Part shown: one piece after another, positions 15,506 through 23,850 of the stretch
Numbering within the stretch: position 1 is the stretch's first letter
Layout of the letters: each line of letters opens with the position of its first letter
DNA from: Streptomyces sp. PTY087I2
Lineage (GTDB): Bacteria; Actinomycetota; Actinomycetes; Streptomycetales; Streptomycetaceae
Assembly: GCF_001687325.1 (NCBI RefSeq)
Contig: NZ_LZRD01000001.1
Coordinates: 1-64,000, forward strand
Direction of reading: 5' to 3'
DNA length: 64,000 nt
Position numbers and translations under genes: made by a program
The notes under the pieces: model-generated
What the model was told of the DNA's origin: nothing
What the model saw: only the letters and a program-made list of their open reading frames with translations
Databases searched by the model: none

Positions 15506-16656
15506 GCGGGGGCACCACGAAACTGCCCGTCGTCATCGTCTGCGGCCTGCACTCCGAGGCGCGCGGCGAGGTCGTGGAGGGGCTGCTGCGGCACGTACCG
15601 CAGAGCGTCGCGCTGCACCACGACCTGTCGACGGCCACCGGCGGGACGGTCCGCCGCTCCCTGCGGGACGCCGGTGGCGAGCTGGCCTCCGGCGAAGCGC
15701 CCCTGGTGAACGACTGCGCCTGCTGCGCGCTGCGTGAGGACCTCGTCCCGGAGCTCGAACGGCTCGCGGGGGACGGGGTGACCCGGCTCGCCGTCCTGGA
15801 GCTCTGGGACTCCGTCGAGCCGAAGTCCATGGCCGAGGTGATCGCCGCGCACACCGACGCCGCCGAGGTCACGAATGTGTTCACGGCGATCGACCCGACG
15901 CTCGTCCTGCCCTGCCTCTCCAACGGCGACGATCTGGCCGAGGCCGGTCTCGCGGCGGCGCCGGCCGACCGGCGGACCATCGGCGACACCTGGGCCCGGC
16001 AGGTGGAGTACGCCCCCGTCCTGGCCGTGGCGCCGAACCCCGCGGCCGACGACGAGGACCGCGCCCTGATCCGGCAGTTGAACCCGACGGCACGTCAGGC
16101 AGCGGCTGGATCGGTGGAGTTGGCCCGGCTGGCGTTCGCCGGGTTCGACGTGGAGGCGGCGGCAGCGGGCCAGCATCCGGCCTGCGCGCTGCTGCCGCAG
16201 GAGGCGGAGGAGGCCGGGGTGGGCACGCTCGTCTGGCGGCGGCACCGGCCCTTCCACCCCGAGCGCCTGCTCGACGCGCTGGAGGACCTGAGCTGCGCGG
16301 CGGCCCGCAGCCGGGGCCGGTTCTGGCTCGCGGACCGGCCCGACACCCTGCTCTCCTGGGACGCGGCGGGCGGCGCGCTCTGTGTGGAGAACACCGGGCC
16401 CTGGCTCGCCTCGCTCCCGGACGCGGCCTGGTCCATGGTGCCGCCCTACCGGCAGGCGGCCGCCGCGCTGGACTGGCACCCCGAGCACGGCGACTGCTGC
16501 CAGCACCTGGTCTTCGTCTCCCCCGGCCTCGACCGCGAGGGGCTGACCGGTCTGCTGGACTCCTGCCTCCTCACGGACGAGGAGTACGGGTCGGGCCGGG
16601 AGGCGTGGAAGAGCCTGCCCGCCGCGTTCGACGCGCTCCTCGACCCGGTGCACTGA
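15502..16656 (+). CDS. CobW/COG0523-like protein with degenerate nucleotide site
   Basis: 384 residues starting at GTG 15502, which overlaps the rpmE2 stop (GTGA). The COG0523 metal motif CXCC is intact (CACC, residues 72-75), and the C-terminal CobW domain with a histidine/cysteine segment ([12 protein letters not shown]) is present. The usual P-loop GxxGxGKT is replaced by CGLHSEARG around residues 14-22, the ESTG element by ELWDSVEP, and no NKxD is seen. COG0523 proteins in Zur regulons act as zinc metallochaperones driven by GTP. This copy keeps the metal motif but looks unable to bind GTP normally. It sits among zinc-free ribosomal genes, so a zinc-limitation role is likely. Confidence 0.85.
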   Translation: MSGGTTKLPVVIVCGLHSEARGEVVEGLLRHVPQSVALHHDLSTATGGTVRRSLRDAGGELASGEAPLVNDCACCALREDLVPELERLAGDGVTRLAVLELWDSVEPKSMAEVIAAHTDAAEVTNVFTAIDPTLVLPCLSNGDDLAEAGLAAAPADRRTIGDTWARQVEYAPVLAVAPNPAADDEDRALIRQLNPTARQAAAGSVELARLAFAGFDVEAAAAGQHPACALLPQEAEEAGVGTLVWRRHRPFHPERLLDALEDLSCAAARSRGRFWLADRPDTLLSWDAAGGALCVENTGPWLASLPDAAWSMVPPYRQAAAALDWHPEHGDCCQHLVFVSPGLDREGLTGLLDSCLLTDEEYGSGREAWKSLPAAFDALLDPVH

Positions 16657-16751
16657 GACCGGCCGGCCCACCCCCGTACCCCCTCAACTCCGCAGCCCCT
16701 GACCCGTATCCACCGACCGCACATCCAGCCCACCGAGCACGAGGAAGCCTC

Positions 16752-17000
16752 ATGGCACGTCAGCACGACCCCCGCAAGCCGCTCAAGAGCCGGCCGAACC
16801 CCCTGGACGCCGCAGGGATCACGTACATCGACTACAAGGACACCGATCTGCTGCGGCGGTTCATCTCCGACCGGGGGAAGATCCGCAGCCGACGCGTCAC
16901 CCGGATCAGCGCCCAGCAGCAGCGCCAGATGGCCGCGGCCATCAAGAACGCCCGCGAGATGGCCCTGCTGCCCTACTCCGGAGCCGCGCCGGGCAAGTAG
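16752..17000 (+). CDS. rpsR: 30S ribosomal protein S18, zinc-free paralogue
   Basis: 82 residues, [20 protein letters not shown], then [18 protein letters not shown] and [20 protein letters not shown], a full S18 with no cysteine. It is 95 nt after the CobW-like gene and probably belongs to the same transcript. As in other Streptomyces it closes the C-minus ribosomal protein block. Confidence 0.95.
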   Translation: MARQHDPRKPLKSRPNPLDAAGITYIDYKDTDLLRRFISDRGKIRSRRVTRISAQQQRQMAAAIKNAREMALLPYSGAAPGK

Positions 17001-17082
17001 CGCGCGACGCCCCCGGCCTGCGGCGGGGGCCGCGTCCGCGGCTCGGGATGCAGCACGACGGCAGTCCGAGCACCATGGACGC

Positions 17083-18702
17083 ATGGGCAGAGACATCCCG
17101 GAGAAGGGCGCCCCCGGTCCGAGGTCAGCGGATCCGGGAACAGCGGACCGACGGGGCGGCCCGCCGAACCAGGGCCTCGCTCTCGCCGCGATGCTGTTCG
17201 CGGTGTCGATGACGTTCATCGACCAGACGATCGTCGCGATCGCCGCGCCGGACATCATCGACGAACTCGGGCTCACCTCCTCGCAGATGCAGTGGGTCGT
17301 CAACGCCTATCTGCTCACGCTGGCCGCCTTCTTCGCCCTGGGCGGGCGGTTGTCCGACATCTTCGGGCACCGCCGCGTGATGCTGATCGGCACGCTCGTC
17401 TTCGTCATCGCCTCCGCCCTGTGCGGCGCGGTGCCGTCCGGCGATGTCGCGCAGGCCTGGCTGATCGGGTTCCGGGCCGTCCAGGGCATCGGCGCGGCCC
17501 TGATGTTCCCCGCCGCGCTCGCCGTCGTCATCGCCGTGTTCCCGGTGGAGCGGCGCGGGCGGGCGCTGGCGCTCTTCTTCGGTATCTCCGGGGCGCTCAC
17601 CGCGGTCGGGCCGCTGCTCGGCGGCTGGCTCACCGCGTGGACCTGGCGGGCGATCTTCTGGGTCAACGTCCCCGTAGCCGTCGTCGCGATCGTCCTGGCG
17701 CTGCTGGCCCGCATCCCGGACCGGGCCCGCCGTGAGCCGCTGGACCTGCCCGGGGCGGCGCTGGTGGCCGTCGGTATGGGACTGACGGTGCTGGGGCTGC
17801 AACAGTCGTCCACCTGGGGCTGGGACTCCGTCGCCACCTGGGCCTGTATCGCGGGCGGTCTGGTGGTGCTGGCGGTCTTCTGCCGGTTCGAGCTGCGCAC
17901 CCGCTACCCGCTGATCAAACTGCGGGTCTTCCGCGATCCGGCGTTCAGCGTCGACAACGCCGTGCTGTTCTTCGCCATGCTGGCGTTCGTCCCGGTGTTC
18001 TTCTTCGCCTCCGTGTACGCGCAGGTCTCGCTGAGCGCGTCGCCGAACCAGGCCGCGCTGTATCTCCTGTACTTCTTCATCGGCTTCGGGCTGGCCTCCC
18101 AGTGGGGCGGCCGGATCCTCGACAAGCGCGGCGCCCGCCCCGCGATGAAGCTCGGCACGGCGCTCGGCGCGGTCGGGTTCGCCCTGTGGGCGGGGCAGTT
18201 GACGACGCTCTCGATGCACGACCAGTGGCTGTACGCGGCCATGGCGGGCGCGGGTATCGGGCTGCTGCTGGCGCCGGCCTCGACGGACGCGGTGAACCGG
18301 GCGATCGACGCCAGTTACGGCGAGGTCACCGGCATCACCCAGACCGTGCGGAACTTCGCGGCCAGCACCGGACTGGCCGTCTACGGCACCCTGTTGACCC
18401 GTACGACGATCACCAAGGTGGAGGAGACCCTGCGGGACAAGGGCGTACCGAGCGGTGAGTCGCACGAGATCGCCGAGTCCGTCGCGCAGTCGGTGACCGG
18501 TCACGCGGACTCCCGGGGGCCGTCCGGTTCGGGGCCGGTGGCGGAGACCGTACGGGATTCGATGGCGGCGATCCGGATGGACTTCGCCGAGGCGAACCAG
18601 TGGGTGTTCTACGGGATGGCCATCGCCCTGGGGATCGCGTTCCTGGTCTCGCTGCGCCATCCGGGAACCCGGGTGACGAAGGAGGAGCCTTCGGGACAGT
18701 GA
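17083..18702 (+). CDS. MFS drug exporter, DHA2 family (14 TM)
   Basis: 539 residues with the DHA2 hallmarks: MTFIDQTIVAIAAPDI in helix 1, the GGRLSDIFGHRR loop, and a motif-C-like GISGALTAVGPLLGGWL in helix 5. It is predicted to have 14 membrane helices and to use the proton gradient to expel hydrophobic toxins. The ATG is at 17083; a second ATG three codons earlier (17074) is possible. It stands alone 82 nt after rpsR. The short gap leaves read-through from the zinc operon possible, but no functional link is visible. Confidence 0.9.
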   Translation: MGRDIPEKGAPGPRSADPGTADRRGGPPNQGLALAAMLFAVSMTFIDQTIVAIAAPDIIDELGLTSSQMQWVVNAYLLTLAAFFALGGRLSDIFGHRRVMLIGTLVFVIASALCGAVPSGDVAQAWLIGFRAVQGIGAALMFPAALAVVIAVFPVERRGRALALFFGISGALTAVGPLLGGWLTAWTWRAIFWVNVPVAVVAIVLALLARIPDRARREPLDLPGAALVAVGMGLTVLGLQQSSTWGWDSVATWACIAGGLVVLAVFCRFELRTRYPLIKLRVFRDPAFSVDNAVLFFAMLAFVPVFFFASVYAQVSLSASPNQAALYLLYFFIGFGLASQWGGRILDKRGARPAMKLGTALGAVGFALWAGQLTTLSMHDQWLYAAMAGAGIGLLLAPASTDAVNRAIDASYGEVTGITQTVRNFAASTGLAVYGTLLTRTTITKVEETLRDKGVPSGESHEIAESVAQSVTGHADSRGPSGSGPVAETVRDSMAAIRMDFAEANQWVFYGMAIALGIAFLVSLRHPGTRVTKEEPSGQ

Positions 18703-18900
18703 GCGGGCCGAGGGGTTCGTGCCCAACCGACCGGGGCGGATCGCTGCCGGCCGCGGCGGAGACGGCTGGGGCGACCGCGGGCTCCCGGTCGTCGTGGACG
18801 GGGGCGTGTGCGGGGCACGCCGGGCGGGGCGGGTGGCCGGACGCGGTCGGGCGGGACGGTGTGGTGCTCCGTCGGCCCGGCGTCGGCACGCCCCGGTGGA

Positions 18901-19344
18901 TCAGAAGGCGAAGACGGCGTTGTCGTTCATGCTGCCCGCCATCTCGCAGGCGTTGCCGTACGTGGTGCTGAACCGGACCGGCTTGCCCTGCCAGACACCG
19001 TGGGCGGTCACCACGACCGGGTCCCACTGGCGGGTACAGGTCCGGTTCGACGGGCCGGCGGCGAGTTCGGCGAACTGGCCCTGTACCGCGGCCAGTTCCT
19101 TGCAGGCCGTGGTGGGGTCGGGGTGGGTTCCCTCGGCGCTGGGGGCGCAGGAGAGCGTCACGGCCCGCTCGACCGTGGCGGTCATCGGGTCCTCGCCGCG
19201 GGCGACGGTGAGGACGAGCGCCGAGGGCGCGTAGAGGCTCTCCGCCTTCGCCGGTGCGGCCTGCGCGGTGGCGGTCGCGAAACCACCGAGCAGCAGGGCG
19301 CTCGCCGTGATGGTTGCGAAGATGGCGTGAGGGTTGCGTCGCAT
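18901..19344 (-). CDS. Secreted subtilisin inhibitor-like protein (SSI family), P1 Arg
   Basis: 147 residues: a Sec signal peptide ending near AQAA (about residue 29), then the ~110-residue SSI domain. Two disulfides are expected, from the cysteine pair in the SCAPS...TTAC segment and the pair in the TCTRQWDPV...GNAC segment. Aligned to classical SSI, where C-P-M-V-Y-D-P places P1 at Met, this protein reads C-T-R-Q-W-D-P, so P1 is Arg, which predicts inhibition of trypsin-like rather than subtilisin-like proteases. The ATG at 19342-19344 has AAGGAG upstream. It is monocistronic and would act in the medium, probably controlling the cell's own proteases during development. Confidence 0.9.
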   Translation of the reverse strand: MRRNPHAIFATITASALLLGGFATATAQAAPAKAESLYAPSALVLTVARGEDPMTATVERAVTLSCAPSAEGTHPDPTTACKELAAVQGQFAELAAGPSNRTCTRQWDPVVVTAHGVWQGKPVRFSTTYGNACEMAGSMNDNAVFAF

Positions 19345-19723
19345 TGGTGAAAACTCCTTGCTCGGGTGCCTGATTGCGGTCAGGAGTCTTACGCATGCGG
19401 AAAGTAGGCGCACATCGACGGCCAGCTTCCAGCCGCAGACGAATGTTCGAACCGACCGAATGGTCATTCGGGCAGCTCAGAGGCCCCGCGCGAAGCGTCC
19501 AACATATGGACAGACTTCGGCGGTTCAATCCGAAACAACCGTCTGACCTGCGGATACGCCACAGCGACTTGATGCGCCAATTCGCCGCTTCGGCCGGAAA
19601 GTACCGCCACCCGAGGCCTCGAACGGCCTCTGCACACCCGGACACCCCTCCGGACGACCCGTCAGCGAGCTGCCCGGGGTCACGCGGAGGACACGATTCC
19701 GAATCCCTCTTGACCAGGAGAAT
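19345..19723. other. Noncoding gap between ssi and the iron importer
   Basis: About 380 bp between divergent genes. No frame here has convincing coding character or a ribosome site. It should contain the ssi promoter (minus strand), which I could not place with confidence, and near its right end TTGACC (19710-19715), a likely -35 for the iron importer. Confidence 0.5.
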
Positions 19724-19742
19724 TTAGGTTAGGCTAACCTCA
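19724..19742 (+). promoter_or_regulatory. Iron box (DmdR1/IdeR type)
   Basis: TTAGGTTAGGCTAACCTCA, an 18-of-19 match to the Streptomyces iron box TTAGGTTAGGCTAACCTAA. It lies a few bases before the GTG start at 19748 and downstream of TTGACC (19710-19715), so it covers the -10 region. Iron-loaded DmdR1 bound here would block transcription. The start codon is so close that the transcript is probably leaderless. Confidence 0.92.
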
Positions 19743-19747
19743 CGCTC

Positions 19748-20659
19748 GTGATCGCTCCTGCCCTCGACCGAGAAGACCCACCGCCGCACCGGGCCTCCGC
19801 GCCCGCTGCCGGTGCCACCGCGCCGCCCGCCGACGACGCGGGCCTCGACGCCCGCGACATGACGATCGCGTACGACGGCACCGACGTCGTGCACGGCGCC
19901 GACCTCCGGCTGCCGCGCGGCCGTGTCACCGCGCTCATCGGGCCGAACGGCAGTGGGAAGTCCACCCTGTTGCGGGCCGTGGCCCGGCTGCACAAGGCCC
20001 GTACCGGCAGCGTGACCGTGGCGGCCGGGGCGGAGGGCGGCGTCCCCGTCGACGCCCTCGCCCTGTCGCGCTCCGACTTCGCCCGCCGCGTCACCCTGCT
20101 CGCGCAGAGCCGCAACGCACCGGCCGGGCTCAGCGTGCGCGACGTGGTCGGATTCGGCCGGCACCCCTACCGGGGCCGGATCCGGGGAACCGACCCGGAC
20201 GGCGCCCGGATGGTCGAGCACGCGCTGACCGTCACGAACCTCACCGAATTCGCCGACCGCGGGGTGGAGAGCCTGTCCGGCGGGCAGTTGCAGCGCGTCT
20301 GGTTCGCCTGCTGCCTGGCCCAGGACACCGACGTACTCCTGCTCGACGAGCCGACCACCTATCTCGACCTGCGCTACCAGGTGGAGATCCTCGACCTCGT
20401 CCGCGATCTCGCCGACACCCACGGCGTCACCGTCGGGGTCGTGCTCCACGACCTGGACCAGGCCGCCGCCGTGGCCGACCAGGTCGTCCTTCTCTCGTCC
20501 GGGCGGATCGTCGCCGCGGGAACGCCCGCCGAGGTGTACGCCCCCGAGCGGCTCACCGACGCCTACGGCATCCGCATCGACGTCGAACTCGACTCCCCCA
20601 CCGGCATCCCGCGCACCCGCGCGGTCGGCCGCCACCACCTTCGTACCGAAAGGCCCTGA
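19748..20659 (+). CDS. Ferric-siderophore ABC importer, ATPase
   Basis: 303 residues with Walker A LIGPNGSGKSTLLRA, signature LSGGQLQRVWFACCLAQ, Walker B VLLLDEPTTYLDLRYQ and H-loop VLHDLDQA. It starts at GTG 19748 immediately after the iron box, without a Shine-Dalgarno, and the first ~30 residues are an Ala/Pro-rich extension. It leads an operon with a binding protein and a fused permease. The iron box supports ferric-siderophore uptake, probably of a hydroxamate. Confidence 0.92.
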   Translation: MIAPALDREDPPPHRASAPAAGATAPPADDAGLDARDMTIAYDGTDVVHGADLRLPRGRVTALIGPNGSGKSTLLRAVARLHKARTGSVTVAAGAEGGVPVDALALSRSDFARRVTLLAQSRNAPAGLSVRDVVGFGRHPYRGRIRGTDPDGARMVEHALTVTNLTEFADRGVESLSGGQLQRVWFACCLAQDTDVLLLDEPTTYLDLRYQVEILDLVRDLADTHGVTVGVVLHDLDQAAAVADQVVLLSSGRIVAAGTPAEVYAPERLTDAYGIRIDVELDSPTGIPRTRAVGRHHLRTERP

Positions 20660-20667
20660 ACACCCTC

Positions 20668-21642
20668 ATGAAGAACCAGCACCTGACGTGGCCCGTCCTC
20701 GCCGCCGCGGCCGCGCTCGCCCTCACGGCGTGCGGCACCAGCGAGGCGCCGAAGAAGGAGTCCGCCGGGGACAGCGCGGTGACGGTCACCGACTCCCGCG
20801 GCAAGAAGATCACGCTCGACGGGCCGGCCAAGCGTGTCGTCGGCACCGAGTGGAACGTCATCGAGACCCTGGTGACCCTCGGCGTGCAGCCGGTCGGCGT
20901 CGCCGACGTCAAGGGCTACACCGCCTACGACACGGCCGCCCCGCTCACCAAGGGCGTCAAGGACATAGGCACCCGGGGCGAGCCCAGCGTCGCCACCGTG
21001 GCCGGCCTGAAGCCCGACCTCATCGTCGCCACCACCGACCTGTCCGACTCCGCCATCGCGCAGCTGTCGAAGGCCGCCCCGGTCGCCGTGGTCCGCTCGG
21101 CCGACGCGAGCCGGCAGATCGACCAGATGATCGACAACGTCAACCTCATCGCCAAGGCCACCGGCACCGAGGACAAGGCCGAGTCGGAGATCGACTCTTT
21201 CCGCAAGGCGATCGCGGACGGCAAGAAGAAGCTGGCGGACGCCGGGCTCGGCGGCGAGAAGGTCGCCTTCGCCGACGGCTGGCAGGAGGGCAACCAGGTC
21301 TCGGTGCGCCCGTACGTCAAGGGCTCGCTGCTCTCCGACGTGAACACGGAACTCGGTCTCGTCGACCCGTGGAAGCTGAAGGGCGACAAGGCCTACGGCC
21401 TGGCCGCGACCGACGTCGAGGGCCTGACGAAGATCGGCGACGCGCGGTTCGCCTACATCGCCAACGACTCCGACGGCGGCGACCCGTTCGCCGGCGGCCT
21501 CAAGGACAACGCGGTGTGGAAGTCCCTCCCGTTCGTGAAGAACGACGAGGTCCACCGGCTGCCCGACGGCATCTGGATGTTCGGCGGCACCGCGTCGATG
21601 CGCGAGTACATCGACGCCCTCGTCGGCGCGCTGACCGCCTGA
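20668..21642 (+). CDS. Ferric-siderophore-binding lipoprotein
   Basis: 324 residues with a lipoprotein signal and lipobox LTAC, followed by a FhuD/FepB-like body: VTDSRGKKITLDGPAKRVVG, then KPDLIVAT, and an acidic/lysine-rich linking helix around residues 170-190. It should be anchored outside the membrane and capture an iron chelate for the fused permease. It lies 8 nt after the ATPase gene and 2 nt before the permease gene. Confidence 0.92.
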   Translation: MKNQHLTWPVLAAAAALALTACGTSEAPKKESAGDSAVTVTDSRGKKITLDGPAKRVVGTEWNVIETLVTLGVQPVGVADVKGYTAYDTAAPLTKGVKDIGTRGEPSVATVAGLKPDLIVATTDLSDSAIAQLSKAAPVAVVRSADASRQIDQMIDNVNLIAKATGTEDKAESEIDSFRKAIADGKKKLADAGLGGEKVAFADGWQEGNQVSVRPYVKGSLLSDVNTELGLVDPWKLKGDKAYGLAATDVEGLTKIGDARFAYIANDSDGGDPFAGGLKDNAVWKSLPFVKNDEVHRLPDGIWMFGGTASMREYIDALVGALTA

Positions 21643-21644
21643 CG

Positions 21645-23792
21645 ATGAGCACCCGCACCACAACCGCCCCGCCCGCCCCCGTGAAGACGGTGGCGGGCGC
21701 GGCCGGTCCGGCCGGGACCGTGTCCCCGGCGTCGGCCGGCCCACCGGCCCGTCACGGCCGGACGCTCCTCATCGCGCTCGCGGGGCTCCTCGCCCTGGCC
21801 GCCCTCGCGCTCACCCACGTGAGCCAGGGCACCGCCGCCGTCGATCTGCACACGCTCTGGGAGCTGGCGACCGGCTCGTCGTCCGACCGGACCGCGCACG
21901 AGCAGACGGCCGCCGTAGTCCTGGACTCCCGGCTGCCCCGGCTCGCCGCCGGGCTCCTGGTCGGCTGTGCGCTCGGCGCGGCGGGCGCGGCCCTCCAGTC
22001 GGTGTCGCGCAACATGCTGGCGTCCCCCGACACGCTCGCCGTGAACGCGGGCGCGTACCTCGCGGTGGTCACCGTCGCCGCGTTCGGCATCTCCCTGCCC
22101 GCGCTGCCCGCCGGAGCGACGGCGTTCCTCGGCGGACTCCTCGCGGCGGCCGTCGTGCTCGGCCTGTCCCGGGCCGGGGCCGGACCCATCCGGCTGGTGC
22201 TCGCGGGTTCCGCGCTCACCCTCGCGCTGTCCGGGCTGAGCGGGATGCTCCTGCTCCTGCGCTCCCAGCAGACGACCGGGCTGTTCGCCTGGGGCAACGG
22301 TTCGCTCGCCCAGATCGGCATGCAGTCCATCGACCGGCTCGCCCCGGTCGCGCTCGTGGCGTTCGCCGGGCTCATGCTGCTGGGCCGGCGCCTCGACATC
22401 CTCGCCCTCGGTGACGACGGGGCGGCGGTCGTGGGCGTTAACCCCCGGCTGACGCGCTCCATCGCCGTGATCCTCGCGGTGCTGCTGGCGGCGGTGTCGG
22501 TGGCGGTCGCGGGGCCGGTCGGCTTCGTCGGCCTGTGCGCGCCCGCGGTGGTCCGGCTGCTCAGCACCTGGATCCCCGGGCTGGTCCGGCACCGCGCGTT
22601 CATTCCCGCGTCGGCGGTCGCGGGCGTGCTCGTGGTGCTCGGCGCGGATGTGCTGCTGCGCGCGGTGTTCGGCGCCCAGGCGGGGGCCGAGGTGCCGACC
22701 GGCATCGTCACGACCTGCTTCGGTGCGCTCGTCCTGATCGTCATGGCGTACCGGTCGCGTGACATGGGCACGGACAGCGGCTCGACGGCGTTCGCCCGGC
22801 TGCGCAGCCGGCGCGCGTTCGTCGTCACGCTGGTGGCGACGGCGGTCGGGCTGCTCGGCGCGGTGGTGGTGGCGACGCTGTTCGGCGACGCGACGCTGCT
22901 GCTGGGCGATGTGGGCAACTGGCTCGCGGGCCGGTCGGGACAGTTCGTCAGTTACGTCCTGGACACGCGGGTCCCCCGGGTCGCCGCGGCTCTGCTGGCC
23001 GGTGCGGCGCTGGCGGTCGCGGGAGCCGTCGTCCAGGCGGTGTCGCGCAACCCGCTCGCGGAACCGGGTGTGCTCGGCGTCGTCAGCGGGGCGGGGGTGG
23101 GTGCGGTCGCCGTCCTCACCGTCGTACCGCTGGCGAGCTTCTGGCTGATCGGCGGCTCCGCGCTGGCGGGTGCGGCGGCGGCCGCGGCGCTGGTGTTCGG
23201 GCTCGCCGCACGGCGTGGTCTGGAGCAGAACCGTCTGGTGCTGATCGGTATCGGGGTCCAGGCGGGTGCGGGCGCGTTCGTGAGTCTGCTGATCGTGCTC
23301 ACCGACCCGTACAACGAGACGAAGGCGCTGGCCTGGCTGGGCGGATCGACGTACGGGCGGACGTTCCCCGAGCTGATTCCGGTGCTGGTGGCGCTGGTCG
23401 TCGCGCTGCCCGTCCTCGCGGTGATGCGCCGTGAACTGGATCTGATCGGCCTGGACAACGAGACGCCCGCCCTGCTCGGCGTGCGGCTCGGGGCCACCCG
23501 GCTGGGCCTGCTGAGCCTCGCCGTCCTGCTGACGGCGGGGGCCGTGGCGGCGGTCGGCGTGATCGGGTTCGTCGGCCTCGTCGCCCCGCACGCGGCACGC
23601 GCCCTGGTGGGCCGCCGCCACGCGCGAGTCCTCCCGGTCAGCGCGCTGCTCGGGGCGCTGCTGGTGGTCGTGTCCGACACGGTCGGCCGGACGGTCATCG
23701 CCCCGGCGCAGATCCCGGTCGGCCTCCTCACGGCCGTGATCGGCGCCCCGTACTTCATCTGGCTGCTCTGGCGGTCGAGGCGCGAGGGCTGA
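21645..23792 (+). CDS. Ferric-siderophore importer, fused double permease (FhuB type)
   Basis: 715 residues containing two FecCD permease units in tandem. The first has SRLPRLAAGLLVGCALGAAG and SVSRNMLASPDTLAVNAG. The second, from about residue 400, has TRVPRVAAALLAGAALAVAG and AVSRNPLAEPGVLGV. Each unit ends with a GFVGL(C/V)AP segment for ATPase contact. Around 20 membrane helices are expected. Fusion of both halves is the FhuB arrangement, unlike the separate permeases of the importer at 9719-11844. The ATG at 21645 follows the binding-protein stop by 2 nt. Confidence 0.93.
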   Translation: MSTRTTTAPPAPVKTVAGAAGPAGTVSPASAGPPARHGRTLLIALAGLLALAALALTHVSQGTAAVDLHTLWELATGSSSDRTAHEQTAAVVLDSRLPRLAAGLLVGCALGAAGAALQSVSRNMLASPDTLAVNAGAYLAVVTVAAFGISLPALPAGATAFLGGLLAAAVVLGLSRAGAGPIRLVLAGSALTLALSGLSGMLLLLRSQQTTGLFAWGNGSLAQIGMQSIDRLAPVALVAFAGLMLLGRRLDILALGDDGAAVVGVNPRLTRSIAVILAVLLAAVSVAVAGPVGFVGLCAPAVVRLLSTWIPGLVRHRAFIPASAVAGVLVVLGADVLLRAVFGAQAGAEVPTGIVTTCFGALVLIVMAYRSRDMGTDSGSTAFARLRSRRAFVVTLVATAVGLLGAVVVATLFGDATLLLGDVGNWLAGRSGQFVSYVLDTRVPRVAAALLAGAALAVAGAVVQAVSRNPLAEPGVLGVVSGAGVGAVAVLTVVPLASFWLIGGSALAGAAAAAALVFGLAARRGLEQNRLVLIGIGVQAGAGAFVSLLIVLTDPYNETKALAWLGGSTYGRTFPELIPVLVALVVALPVLAVMRRELDLIGLDNETPALLGVRLGATRLGLLSLAVLLTAGAVAAVGVIGFVGLVAPHAARALVGRRHARVLPVSALLGALLVVVSDTVGRTVIAPAQIPVGLLTAVIGAPYFIWLLWRSRREG

Positions 23793-23801
23793 CGGGCCGT
23801 C

Positions 23802-23823
23802 CCGGCGGGTCCGAGCCCGCCGG
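23802..23823. terminator. Bidirectional terminator hairpin
   Basis: CCGGCGGG (23802-23809) and CCCGCCGG (23816-23823) form a perfect 8-bp stem with a 6-nt loop. It sits between the convergent stops of the double permease (23792) and the rhamnosidase (23851). Confidence 0.75.
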
Positions 23824-23850
23824 TACGGCGTCCCTCTCGTCCCCGCCGCC

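Noticed and set aside
1..17000. Alternative reading as a haem or thiol export locus because of CydDC-like exporters
   Set aside because: No cytochrome bd genes are present, and the exporters are translationally coupled to SagB/YcaO genes, so a RiPP role fits better.
19374..19727. Possible small gene in the ssi/iron-importer gap
   Set aside because: Composition, lack of ribosome site and overlap with the iron-box promoter make it unlikely to be coding.
20688..23792. A 1034-residue plus-strand frame including the double permease
   Set aside because: Its first ~320 residues are an Arg-rich shadow of the binding-protein gene; the permease starts at 21645.
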